Of a stretch of DNA of 64,000 nt, positions 1 to 9,968 are shown piece by piece. Under the pieces are notes generated by a model. It made no database searches, was not told the DNA's origin, and worked only from the letters and a program-made list of their open reading frames with translations. The first letter of the stretch is position 1. The number at the start of each line of letters is the position of its first letter. Location: positions 12,154,001 through 12,218,000 of the forward strand of contig OX387612.1 in NCBI GenBank assembly GCA_947568835.1. Reading direction: 5' to 3'. This stretch comes from Protonemura montana (Eukaryota > Arthropoda > Insecta > Plecoptera > Nemouridae). Both the position numbers and the translations under genes were made by a program.

Positions 1-768
1 TCAAACGTCAAATTCAAACGTCAAAGTCAACGTCAAAGTCAACGTCAATGCAAATTCTTTTCAAAATATCCAGAACTGAAGGAAAAACGTGTGATTATTT
101 TGGTTCTTTATTCAGGATTTAATCCCGCTACGTCTTTTTCACGGTGATTTTAAAGTGTTTTATCATAGTAAAGTATCAAAAATATTGTTGGTGTCTTGGC
201 TAGCAAGATGAAAAATAGCCACTTGACAAGCCCGTGGCATTCCTGTGGAGGTTTTTTACACGTCAAAAAGGTTTGTAAAGTTAAACAATCTATTAACACA
301 ACTATTGGAATCTTTTGTAAACATATTTAAAGATATTTATTGTAAATAGTATACGAATGACGAGAAATGTCGTGAAAATACGACGATTTTTCTTCATCCC
401 CTGCCTAGACAAGATCACACAGTTGATTCCAAGCCATCAATGATATTTGTGACAATTATGTAAATCAATAACAATCCTAACTTTCTTTGCAGGTCTTTAA
501 GACATTAAATAGGGTTTTTAAACAAACAAAACACACTTAATTAGTTTTTTATTGATAATTTAGCCAAAACTAGATTTAGAGTGACACTGACAGATCAAAG
601 ATAAACATTTGACAGATATCTTTCATCTAATCAGGACGCCGTGGATATTTATTTTATTTTCGAGGATGCCGTGATCATTCAACAGGTATTTAAATTCAAA
701 ACGTCATTAATTACAGAGTGCAGTTGTATCAAATCTAATCCAAATACGCAATCTAAGTTTCATATGGT
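1..768. repeat. Dispersed repeat blocks, copy 1
   Basis: No gene seen. Bases 1-240 recur at about 3,535-3,765; both copies are rich in short CAAACGTCAAA-like motifs. Bases 600-740 recur at about 19,060-19,200 with only scattered differences. The stretch around 395-420 (CCTGCCTAGACAAGAT) is related to about 6,602 and 19,620. This is a mosaic of modules belonging to a dispersed family, probably non-autonomous transposon sequence that leads into the satellite that follows. Confidence 0.7.
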
Positions 769-2905
769 TTTTTATTGAATTGTATAATATTGTATAGTAT
801 TTTATGTTGTTATATGGTAGTTTATGGTTTATTGTTATGGTAGTTTATTTAGTTCTATGGTATTGGATGTTATTGGATGGTATTAAATATTATTGTTTGA
901 TATTGTATGGTATTGAATGAAGATGTATGGTATTCTATAGTATTCTATAGTATTTAATGGTATTCTATGGTATTCTATGGTATTCTATGTTATTCTATGG
1001 TATTCTATGGTATTCTATGGTATTCTTTGGTATTCCATGGTATTCTATGATATTGTATTGTATTCTTTGGTATTCTATTATATTCTCTGGTATTCAATGG
1101 CATTTTATGGTATTATATGGTAATATATGGTATTATTTGGTATTCTATGTAGTTCTTTGGTATTATATGATATTGTTTGGTATTCTTTGGTATTCTATGG
1201 TATTCTATGGTATTCTATGAAGTTATTTGATGTTAAAAGATATTGTATGGTATTGTATAGTATTCTCTGATATTCTATGGAACTCTTTGGTATTCTTTGG
1301 TATTTTATGGAGTTCTATGGTATTGTATGATATACTATGGTATTCTATGGTATTCTATGGTTTTCTATGGTATTGTTTGGTATTCTATGTTGTAATATGG
1401 TATACTATGGTATTCTATAGTATTCTATGGAGTTCTATGGTATTGTATGTTATACTATAGTATCCTATGGTATTCTATGATATTCTATGATATTCTTTGG
1501 TATTCTTTAGTATTCTATGGAGTTTCATGGTATTCTATGATATTCTATGGATTTCTATGGTGTTCTATGGTGTTCTATGGTATTCTATGGTTTTCTATGG
1601 TATTCTATGGTATTCTATGGTATTCTATGGTATTCAATTGTATTTTATGATATTTTATGGTTTTCTATGGAGTTCTATGGTATTCTATGATATTGTATGG
1701 TATTCTATGGAGTTCTATGATATTGTATGGTATTCTATGGTATTCTATGGTATTCTTTTTTATTCTATGGAGTTCTATAGTATTCTATTATATACTATGG
1801 TATTCTATAAAGTTATTTGGTATTCTATGATATTCTATTGTGTTCTATGGTGTTCGATGGTATTCTATGGTATTCTATGGTTTTCTTTGGTGTTCTATGG
1901 TGTGCTATGGTTTTCTTTGGTATTCTATTGTGTTCTATGGTATTCTTTGGTGTTCTATGGTATTATATGGTATTCTATGGAATTCTATGGTATTATATGG
2001 TATTCTATGGTGTTTAATGATGTTCTATGGTATTCTATGGTGTTCTATGGTATTCTTTGGTATTCTTTGGTATTCTTTGGTATTGTATGGTATTTTATGG
2101 TATTGTTTGGTATTGTATGGTATTGTATGATATTCTTTGGTATTCTTTGGTATTCTTTGGTATTTTATGGAGTTCTATGGTATCCTATAATATTGTATGG
2201 TATTCTATGGTATTCTTTGGTATTCTGTGGTATTCTATGGAGTTCTATAGTATTCTTTGATACAATTTGGTATTATTTGGTATTATTTGGTATTCTTTGG
2301 TATTCTATGGTATTCTATGGTATTCTATGGAGTTCTATAGCATTCTATGATAAAGTATGGTATTCTTTTGTATTGTATGGTATTCTATGAAGAAATATGG
2401 TATTCTATGATATTGTATGGTATTGTATGGTATTGTTTGGTATTCTATGGTGTTCTATGGTATTCTATAGATTTCTTTGGTTTTCTATGATATTGTTTAG
2501 TATTCTATGGTATTCTTTGGTATTCTCTGGTATTCTATGGTACTTTTTGGTATTTAATGGAGTTCTATGGTATTATCTGGTATTTTATGGTATTATATGG
2601 GGTTCTATGGTACTCTAAGATATTGTATGGTATTCTATGGTATTCTATGGAGTTCTATTGTATGTTATGGTATTCTATGGAGTTCTATGGTATTCTTTGA
2701 TATTGTTTGGTATTCTATGATATCGTATGATTTTGTTTGGTATTCTTTGGTATTCTATGGTATTGTTTGGTATTCTATGGTGTTCAATAGTATTCTATGA
2801 TATTGTTTGGTGTTCTTTGGTATTCTATGGTATTCTATGGTATCCTTTAGTATTCTATGATGTTCAATGGTATTCTATGGTATTGTATGGTATTGCATGG
2901 CTGTG
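769..2905 (+). repeat. 10-bp satellite array 1 (TATTCTATGG type)
   Basis: About 2.1 kb of a degenerate 10-bp unit, TATTCTATGG, with frequent variants (TATTGTATGG, TGTTCTATGG, AGTTCTATGG, TATTCTTTGG). The unit has no stop codon in any forward frame, so it reads as repeating MVFYGILWYS-like peptides in all three frames. These are not genes. The left edge grades in through TATTGTATGG-like steps. The right edge is sharp near 2,905, where unique sequence leading to a Helitron-like 3' end begins. Confidence 0.93.
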
Positions 2906-3018
2906 GTCCTTTTAAGAGGCTTTGGATAGGGCATCAAAGAAAACTCGACAAACGTTTTAACTAAAATGGCCACATCCTCAACATCAACTGCAGCCGTTAG
3001 GCAGCGGGTACTGCTAGT
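2906..3018 (+). mobile_element. Helitron-like 3' end, copy 1
   Basis: Ends in a short hairpin (stem GCAGCC / GGCAGC, loop GTTA, about 2,990-3,005), an 8-nt spacer GGGTACTG and CTAGT at 3,014-3,018. Known rolling-circle Helitrons end in CTRR with a hairpin about 10 nt upstream and insert between A and T, so the element would end at 3,017. The stem has one A-A mismatch relative to the other two copies, but a C-G pair where they have a G-T wobble. Together with the upstream satellite this looks like a non-autonomous Helitron. Confidence 0.65.
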
Positions 3019-3534
3019 TAACCTTATATAAAAGCTTTAAAATGTGATGTTCAACTTTTTAGTTTGTGGGTGGATGGCTGGCTGGGTGGGTGGCTGGCTG
3101 GGATGTAACCGGCCGCTCTACTGGTTATAGAAATTGCGAAATTCGACTAAAAACGTAAGGAAATGGGCTAGAATTTTTCAGAATTAACTTTTACATTGGC
3201 GTGCGACATTTTCACAGCGATTAAAAATCGTTTTTATGGTGAAAAGTTGCTAAATATGACGGCAAGATATCTCAGAGCCAGGCGATGCAGCTCGATTTTA
3301 TAACTTTTTTAATACTCAAGTTTTTCTAGCCTTGAGCTCCACGGTTATTTTTCATGCATTTGTAATAAAGTTGTTGATGTAATTGAGCAAAAACACATTC
3401 AATTGCGATCGTTTAACGTGAAGAAGAATTAATTTTGCTAATAAACTGACAACTTTGATCAATTGTTTGCTTTTTTGACACCACGGCAAGGTGTACGAAA
3501 TCGTGAATGTATCTTTTCGGCAGTGCATTCAGGA
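3019..3534. repeat. Conserved ~510-bp block, copy 1
   Basis: Nearly identical to 5,718-6,225. Begins TTAACCTTATATAAAAGC directly after the Helitron-like end and includes a GGCTGG/GGGTGG-rich stretch at about 3,068-3,102. A more diverged relative of its middle part is visible at about 6,270-6,400. No coding potential recognised. Confidence 0.85.
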
Positions 3535-3770
3535 AATTCAAACGTCAAATTTAAACGTCAAAGTCAACGTCAATGTCAAATTCAATTTCAAAATCTTTAA
3601 AACTGAACGGAAAACGTGTGAAATTGGCTTCTATTGTTCAAATACATTTTTACATCCCGCTACGTCTTTTTCACGATGATTTAAAAGTGTTTTAGTATAG
3701 TAAAGTATCAAAAATATTGTTGGTGTTCAGCTAGCAAGATACAAAAGAGTCACTTGATTGATCCCGACAT
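3535..3770. repeat. Second copy of the 1-240 block
   Basis: Repeats bases 1-240 (CAAACGTCAAA motifs, then a stretch ending near CAAAAATATTGTTGGTG). Unlike copy 1 it runs almost directly into the 10-bp satellite, so the second composite unit lacks the ~500 bp present at 260-768. Confidence 0.8.
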
Positions 3771-5630
3771 TGTATGGTATTGTATATGATTGTAATATAC
3801 TGCATGGTATTGTATGGTATTTTATTGTTATGTATGGTATTCTTTGGTATTGGATGTTTTTGGATGGTATTTAATATTATTGTTTGATATTGTATGGTAT
3901 TGAATGAAAATGTATGGTATTCTTTAGTATTCGACAGTATTCTATGGTATTCTATGGTATTCTATGGTATTCTATGGTGTTCTATGGTGTTATATGGTGT
4001 TCTATGGTGTTCTATGGTGTTCTATGGTGTTCTATGGTGTTCTATGGTATTCTATGGTATTCTATGGTATTCTATAATATTCTATGAATTTCTATGGTAT
4101 TCTATGGTATTGTATGGTATTGTATGGTATTGTATGGTATTGTATGTTATTCTAAGGTATTCTTTGGTATTCTATGGTGTTCTATGGTGTTCTATGGTGT
4201 TCTATGGTGTTCTATGGTATTCTATGGTATTCCATGGTATTCTATGGTATTCTCTAATATTCTATGAAGTTCTATGATATTCTATGATATTGTATGGTAT
4301 TGTATGGTATTGTATTGTATTATATGGTATTATATGGTATTTAATGGTTTCTATGGAGTTATATGGTATTCTATGATATTGTATGGTATTCTATGGTCTT
4401 CTATGGTCTTCTATGTTATTCTATGGTGTTCCATGGTGTTCTATGGTGTGCTATGGTATTCTATGGTATTCTATTGTGTTCTATGGTATTCTATGGTATT
4501 CTATGGTTTTCTATTGTATTTTATAATATTATATGGTATTCTTTGGTATTCTTTGGTATTTTTTGGTATTCTATAGTATTCTTTAGTATTCTATGGTATT
4601 CTAAGGTATTCTATGGAGTATTATGGTATTATTTCATATTGTATGGTATTGTATGGTATTCTATGGAATTCTATGATATTGTATGGCATTGTATGGTGTT
4701 CTATGGTATTCTATGGTATTCTATGATATTCAACGGTTCTCGATGGTATTCTATGGTATTCTATGGTAATCCATGGTATTCTATGGTATTCTTTGGTATT
4801 CTAAGGTATTCTTTGGTATTCTATGGTATTCTTTAGTATTTTATGGTATTCTATGGTATTCTATGGTATTCTATAGTATTCTTTGGTATTCGAAGGTATT
4901 CTTTGGTATTCTATGGTATTCTTTGATATTGTATGGTATTCTATGGTATTCTATGGAATTCTTTGATATTGTATGGCATTGTATGGTATTCTATGGTATT
5001 TTATGTTATTCTTTGATATTGTATGGTATTCTATGGTATTCTATGGAGTTCTATGATATTGTATGGTATTGTATGGTATTGTATGGTATTGTATGGTATT
5101 GTATGGTATTGTATTGTATTCTATGGTATTCTATGGTATTGTATGGTATTGTTTGGTTTTGTTTGGAAGTGTATGGTATTAAATGTTTTTGGATGGTATT
5201 CTATGAAATTTTATGGGTTTCTCTGATATAATATTGTTCTCTATAGTATTTGGAGGTATTCGATAGTATTATTTGGTATCCTATGATGTTGTATGGAATG
5301 GTATGGTATTCCATATGTTCCTATGGGTTTCTTTATTATTTTATGGTATTTTTTAGTATCCTCTGGTATTTTATGAGTTTCAATGGATTTCTATGGTATA
5401 AGAAGATACTTAATGGTGTTGTTAGGAATTGAATGGTATTCGATGATACAGTTTGGTATTTTTAGGTATTTTATGGTATTGTATGGTATTGTATGGTATT
5501 CTATTGTATTGTATGGTATTCTAGGTCCCCTTTGGTATTGTATGATATTGTTTGGTATTTTATGGGTTTGTTTGGTATTTTATGGCATTTCATTGTTTTG
5601 TATTGTATTGAATGGAATTTCATGGTTTTC
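3771..5630 (+). repeat. 10-bp satellite array 2 (TATTCTATGG type)
   Basis: About 1.9 kb of the same degenerate 10-bp unit as at 769-2,905. It includes runs of the TGTTCTATGG variant (about 3,975-4,045 and 4,170-4,220) and of TATTGTATGG (about 5,060-5,120), suggesting local homogenisation of variants. It becomes more degenerate towards the right edge. Confidence 0.93.
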
Positions 5631-5717
5631 TATCAAAGAAAACTCGAGACACGTTTAAACCAAAATGCCCACTCCCTCAAAATCGTAAGGTGCCGTTAGG
5701 CATCGGGTACTGCTAGT
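5631..5717 (+). mobile_element. Helitron-like 3' end, copy 2
   Basis: Hairpin GGTGCCGTTAGGCATC (5,689-5,704; 6-bp stem with one G-T wobble, loop GTTA), spacer GGGTACTG, then CTAGT at 5,713-5,717. The hairpin, spacer and CTAGT are identical to 17,782-17,810. The upstream ~50 bp resemble copy 1. This is the 3' end of the second satellite-bearing composite unit. Confidence 0.68.
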
Positions 5718-6225
5718 TAACCTTATATAAAAGCTTTAAAATGCGATGTTCAACTTTTTAGTTTGTGGGTGGATGGCTGGCTGGGTGGGTGGCTGGCTGG
5801 GATGTAACCGGCCGCTCTACTGGTTATAGAAATTGCGAAATTCGACTAAAAACGTACGGAAATGGGCTAGAATTTTTCAGAATTAACTTTTACATTGGCG
5901 TGCGACATTTTCACAGCGATTAAAAATCGTTTTCATGGTGAAAAGTTGCTAAATATGACGGCAAGATATCTCGGAGCCAGGCGATGCAGCTCGATTTGAT
6001 AACTCTTTTAATACTGAAGTTTGTCTAACCTCGAGCTTTGCGGTGATTTTTTATGCATTCGTAATAAAGTTGTTGATGTAATTGAGCGAAAACACATTCA
6101 ATTGCGATCGTTTTACGTGAAAAAGAATTAATTTTGCTAATAAACTGACAGCTTTGATCAATTGTTTGCTATTTTGACACCACAGCAAGGTGTACGAAAT
6201 CGTGAATGTATCTTCTCAGCAGTGG
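5718..6225. repeat. Conserved ~510-bp block, copy 2
   Basis: Near-identical copy of 3,019-3,534, differing by scattered substitutions. With the block at 3,535 and the satellite it shows that 1-6.2 kb consists of two tandem copies of one composite unit. No gene seen. Confidence 0.85.
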
Positions 6226-7053
6226 ATCATCAGGCCAAATTAAATGTCAAAATGGGTTGAAATGTCAAACTATCTACTAAAACCCCTTTGTTTCTGGCGA
6301 AAATCGGTCAAAAACGACAGGAAATGGTTATAATTTGTACATGATTTCGAAGCATTATATGAAACGCGACATTTTTAAGGTGAGTTGATGGCATACGGCG
6401 ATTTGACAGGATTCCAAAGGCCACTTCATATGAAACAGGTAGGTAAGGAAAAAGTTTGACTCTTTACAGGCGTGAAAATTGTATTTTTATTGCACATTTT
6501 GTGTTCAATTGAATTTCTATAGTTTAATTGTGTTTCATAAAGGTATAAACATCTTGCCGATTTAAGCCGAAATTGTTCATATACGACGCATACTATTCAA
6601 CCCCAGCCTAGACAAGATTCCACCACCAATTTCAAACGGAAATGATATTTCCGACTTTTATGCAAATCACCTGTGGGTTAACTTTCCATTGCTAGCAACC
6701 TAAGCATGGAATATGGATTTCTTAACAACCAAACTATACTAAACATGTTTTTTAGAGATTATTCCGACAAATCTTGATTTTGAGTGACAGATCGCAAAAA
6801 CAGGTGAAAATTCTTTTGCATCGACGTAAGAAGCCGTGAAAAAAATTATAATTTTCAAGACTGTCGTGAATTAGCAACAGGTTTTCAAACGCAAAGTGTT
6901 TAGTGAGAACATTTTTATTAAAATTTGTGTTTTTTTTACCGCGCAAATACGTAATTGGTACCTATATCAAGGTACCTATTAATTGTTTTGAATGCGAAAA
7001 ACAATGCATTCACAATTTCTTTGGCAATTTTAAAGGCTGTCCTGAACATTTGG
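6226..7053. repeat. Dispersed repeat family, copy with close relative at 19.6 kb
   Basis: No gene seen. About 6,590-6,910 matches 19,600-19,940 closely along its length (shared landmarks CCCCAGCCTAGACAAGATT, ATGCAAATCACCTGTGGGTT, CAACAGGTTTTCAAACGC). About 6,270-6,400 is a diverged relative of the ~510-bp block at 3,019. The segment GCACATTTTGTGTTCAATTG (about 6,493) recurs with one change at about 9,068. Confidence 0.75.
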
Positions 7054-7962
7054 CATAGCATAGCACAGCAAAGCATAGCATAGCATAGCAAAGCATAGCA
7101 TAGCATAGCAAAGCATAGCATAGCATAGCAAGGCAAAGCATAGCATAGCATAGCATAGCTTATCAAAGCATAGCATAGCAAAGCAAAGCATATCATAGCA
7201 AAGCATAGCATAGCAAAGCAAAGCAAAGCAAAGCATAGCATAGCATAGCATAGCATAGCAAAGCATTGCATAGCATAGCAAAGCATAGCATAGCATAGCA
7301 TAGCAAAGCATAGCATAGCAAAGCAAAGCATAGCATAGCATAGCATAGCATAGCATAGCAAAGCATTGCATAGCATAGCAAAGCATAGCATAGCATAGCA
7401 AAGCATAGCATAGCATAGCAAAGCATAGCATAGCATAGCATAGCAAAGCATAGCATAGCATAGCAAAGCATAGCAAAGCATAGCATAGCAAAGCATAGCA
7501 TAGCATAGCATAGCAAAGCATAGCAAAGCAAAGCAAAGCATAGCATAGCATAGCATGGCATAGCATAGCATAGCATAGCAAAGCATTGCATAGCATAGCA
7601 AAGCATAGCATAGCAAAGCATAGCATAGCATAGCATAGCATAGCATAGCATAGCATAGCAAAGCATATCATAGCAAAGCATAGCATAGCAAAGCATAGCA
7701 AAGCATAGCAAAGCATAGCATAGAATAGCATAGCATAGCTTATCAAAGCATAGCATAGCAAAGCAAAGCACATCATAGCAAAGCATAGCATAGCAAAGCA
7801 AAGCAAAGCATAGCAAAGCATAGCATAGCATAGCATAGCATAGCAAAGCATAGCATAGCATAGCAAAGCATAGCAAAGCAAAGCAAAGCATAGCATAGCA
7901 AAGCATAGCATAACATAACATAGCATAGCATAGCATAGCATAGAATAACAAAGCATAGCAAT
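7054..7962 (-). repeat. 5-bp satellite (AGCAT/AGCAA)n
   Basis: About 0.9 kb of a pentanucleotide repeat, mainly AGCAT with AGCAA variants, with rare AGCTTATC and ACATA interruptions. It gives minus-strand peptides of the MLCYA type in several frames; these are not genes. Blocks with interruptions recur (a TAGCTTATCAAAGCATAGC block near 7,156 and 7,737), indicating internal duplication of about 0.58 kb. Confidence 0.95.
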
Positions 7963-8050
7963 CTGACTTTAATGCAAATCACCTGTGGGTTTAATTTCTA
8001 TTGCTAGCAACCTAAGCATGGAATACGGATTTTACAGGTTTTATATCTAG
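7963..8050. repeat. Partial copy of the dispersed repeat
   Basis: Matches an internal part of the repeat to the left of the array (about 6,655-6,720) and 19,675-19,735: ATGCAAATCACCTGTGGGTT followed by CTAGCAACCTAAGCATGGAA. The (AGCAT)n array is therefore bounded on both sides by pieces of the same repeat, whose own sequence CTAAGCATGG contains the pentamer. Confidence 0.7.
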
Positions 8051-8765
8051 AGCTCTATTCAGGTTATTTGAGATCAGCTGGCTGGATCCTATGCTCTATC
8101 CAGGTTATTTGAGATCAGCTGGCTGGATCCTATGTTCTATCCAGGTTATTTGAGATCAGCTGGCTGGATCCTATGCTCTATCCAGGTTATTTGAGATCAG
8201 CTGGCTGGATCCTATGCTCTATCCAGGTTATTTGAGATCAGCTGGCTGGATCCTATGCTCTATCCAGGTTATTTGAGATCAGCTAGCTGGATCCTATGCT
8301 CTATCCAGGTTATTTGAGATCAGCTGGCTGGATCCTATGCTCTATCCAGGTTATTTGAGATCAGCTGGCTGGATCCTATGCTCTATCCAGGTTATTAGAG
8401 ATCAGCTGACTGGATCCTATACTCTATCCAGGTTATTTGAGATCAGCTGGCTGGATCCTATGCTCTATCCAGGTTATTTGAGATCAGCTAGCTGGATCCT
8501 ATGCTCTATCCAGGTTATTTGAGATCAGCTGGCTGGATCCTATGCTCTATCCAGGTTATTTGAGATCAGCTGACTGGATTCTATGCTCTTTTCAGGTTAT
8601 TTGAGATCAGCTGGCTGGATCCTATGCTCTATCCAGGTTATTTGAGTTCAGCTGGGTGGATCCTATGTTCTATTCAGGTTATTTGAGATCAGCTGGCTGG
8701 ATCCTATGCTCTATCCATGTTATTTGAGATCAGCTGGCTGGATCCTATGCTCTATCCAGATTATT
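8051..8765 (+). repeat. 41-bp minisatellite
   Basis: About 17 copies of a 41-bp unit containing GGTTATTTGAGATCAGCTGG and CTGGATCCTATGCTCTATCCA. Copies are nearly identical, with variants such as GCTAGCTGG, TTAGAGATC and TATTCAGG. Three units (123 bp) are a multiple of three, which explains a short artefactual open frame. Confidence 0.95.
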
Positions 8766-9240
8766 TTAAATCAGCAGTTTGTATCTTTACATCTATTGGG
8801 CAATGGGCTTTAATAATGCCTTCTGAATGTACATTAAAAGACATATTTTAAAAAGAAATATATCCCAGGTCTGAGGACCTAGGTAATGGACTAGGGCCAT
8901 ATTTGAGTAATGATCTGGCCATCGGGCATGCCCGCAGAGCATATGGTAGCTACTGGTGAAGAGGCAAAATGCTTATTTAAATCGAAAGGGCCAAAAACTA
9001 TATTTTCTTATTCATTTTCTTAGTTCTTTGGGTGGTGGTCCCATAAAAAGCTTTAAAAAGGCACAGGTGCACATTTTGTGTTCTATTGTGTTTCTTTAAT
9101 GAGTTTTCAGATAAATTTAGTAGTGATTTAACGCGTAATTAATTAGTTAACCTCTAAAGACACATTATTATGATCACTGACCACAATAATTTGACTTCTG
9201 ACTTCATTCATTTACAGCGTGTAGCATCGACAGCTTCTTA
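8766..9240. other. Non-coding stretch with a degenerate repeat
   Basis: No gene seen. About 8,870-8,965 (ATCCCAGGTCTGAGGACC... CATCGGGCATGCCC) is a weak relative of about 17,600-17,690 on the other side of the Helitron coding region. The later copy contains CAGTTCGATCCCAGGG, which resembles a tRNA-type B box, so a decayed SINE is possible but not shown. Confidence 0.35.
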
Positions 9241-9968
9241 TGGCACGTAATTTAAATCGTCGCGCGTGGTGTTCAAGTTTGAATTTGCGTGACGTCATTT
9301 TACGTAGCGGGTTGTTGGTTACCGCTTTTTGATCGGCATCTACGCTCGGCAATTAGTCACACTCCCAAAGCTCGCCAACCGCCATTTGCTATAGCAGTTA
9401 GTATAGCATGAGAGTGCGGATTACCTACACGGCGAAACACTCTTGTGGGGAAGAATTTCGTCGCTATCCAAGGTAATCTTATTTCAGATTTAATTTGCAT
9501 GTCACAATATCCAGTAATAGTCAACCACTAATATCATCAAGTGATTCAATTATTTATAGTGATTTTATAGCGTTTAGCTTCTTAATTATTAAAATTATCG
9601 TTCATCATCAAGACTGGAAAGCATACATTTTGCCCGTCTTGTGGATATTTCCATGACGTCATTTTTACGTAACATGATGCAATCGCTCGACGCGATTCTC
9701 ATCCCCCTCCCCAACCCTCCCATGCCCTCCGTTCCAACAATTAGAAGTGTGTTCAACATGGCGTCCAAGCTCGCATTCGAAGCAAATTAGCATATTTCTT
9801 TGTAAAGAAACTGAAGTGATTGTTGTGCATATTAAAGCATACATTTAGCCTGGCATGATATTTGCGTGAGGTCATTTTTATTGAACATGGCGGTCGGTTC
9901 GTGCTCAGCCATTCCCGCGTCAGCTCGGCTACGCTAGGCATTACTAAAGCCTCGCTTTCTTTATACAG
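9241..9968 (+). promoter_or_regulatory. Helitron 5' leader with repeated TGACGTCA boxes
   Basis: Upstream of the Rep-helicase start lie two perfect TGACGTCA palindromes (9,290-9,297 and 9,654-9,661) and a variant TGAGGTCA (9,867-9,874), each followed by ATTTTA or ATTTTT. About 9,619-9,670 and 9,834-9,885 are imperfect copies of each other (both AAAGCATACATTT... GTCATTTTTA). TGACGTCA is the known CREB/ATF binding site in animals; a promoter role here is inference. A TTTCTTTATACAG sequence immediately before the ATG could also be a splice acceptor for a leader intron. Confidence 0.45.

Noticed and set aside
957..5699. Many + strand frames of MVFYGILWYS-type peptides
   Set aside because: They arise from a stop-free 10-bp satellite in all three frames, with no non-repeat coding context.
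6936..7982. Minus-strand MLCYA-repeat proteins up to 308 codons
   Set aside because: A pentanucleotide repeat open in several frames at once; no conserved domain.
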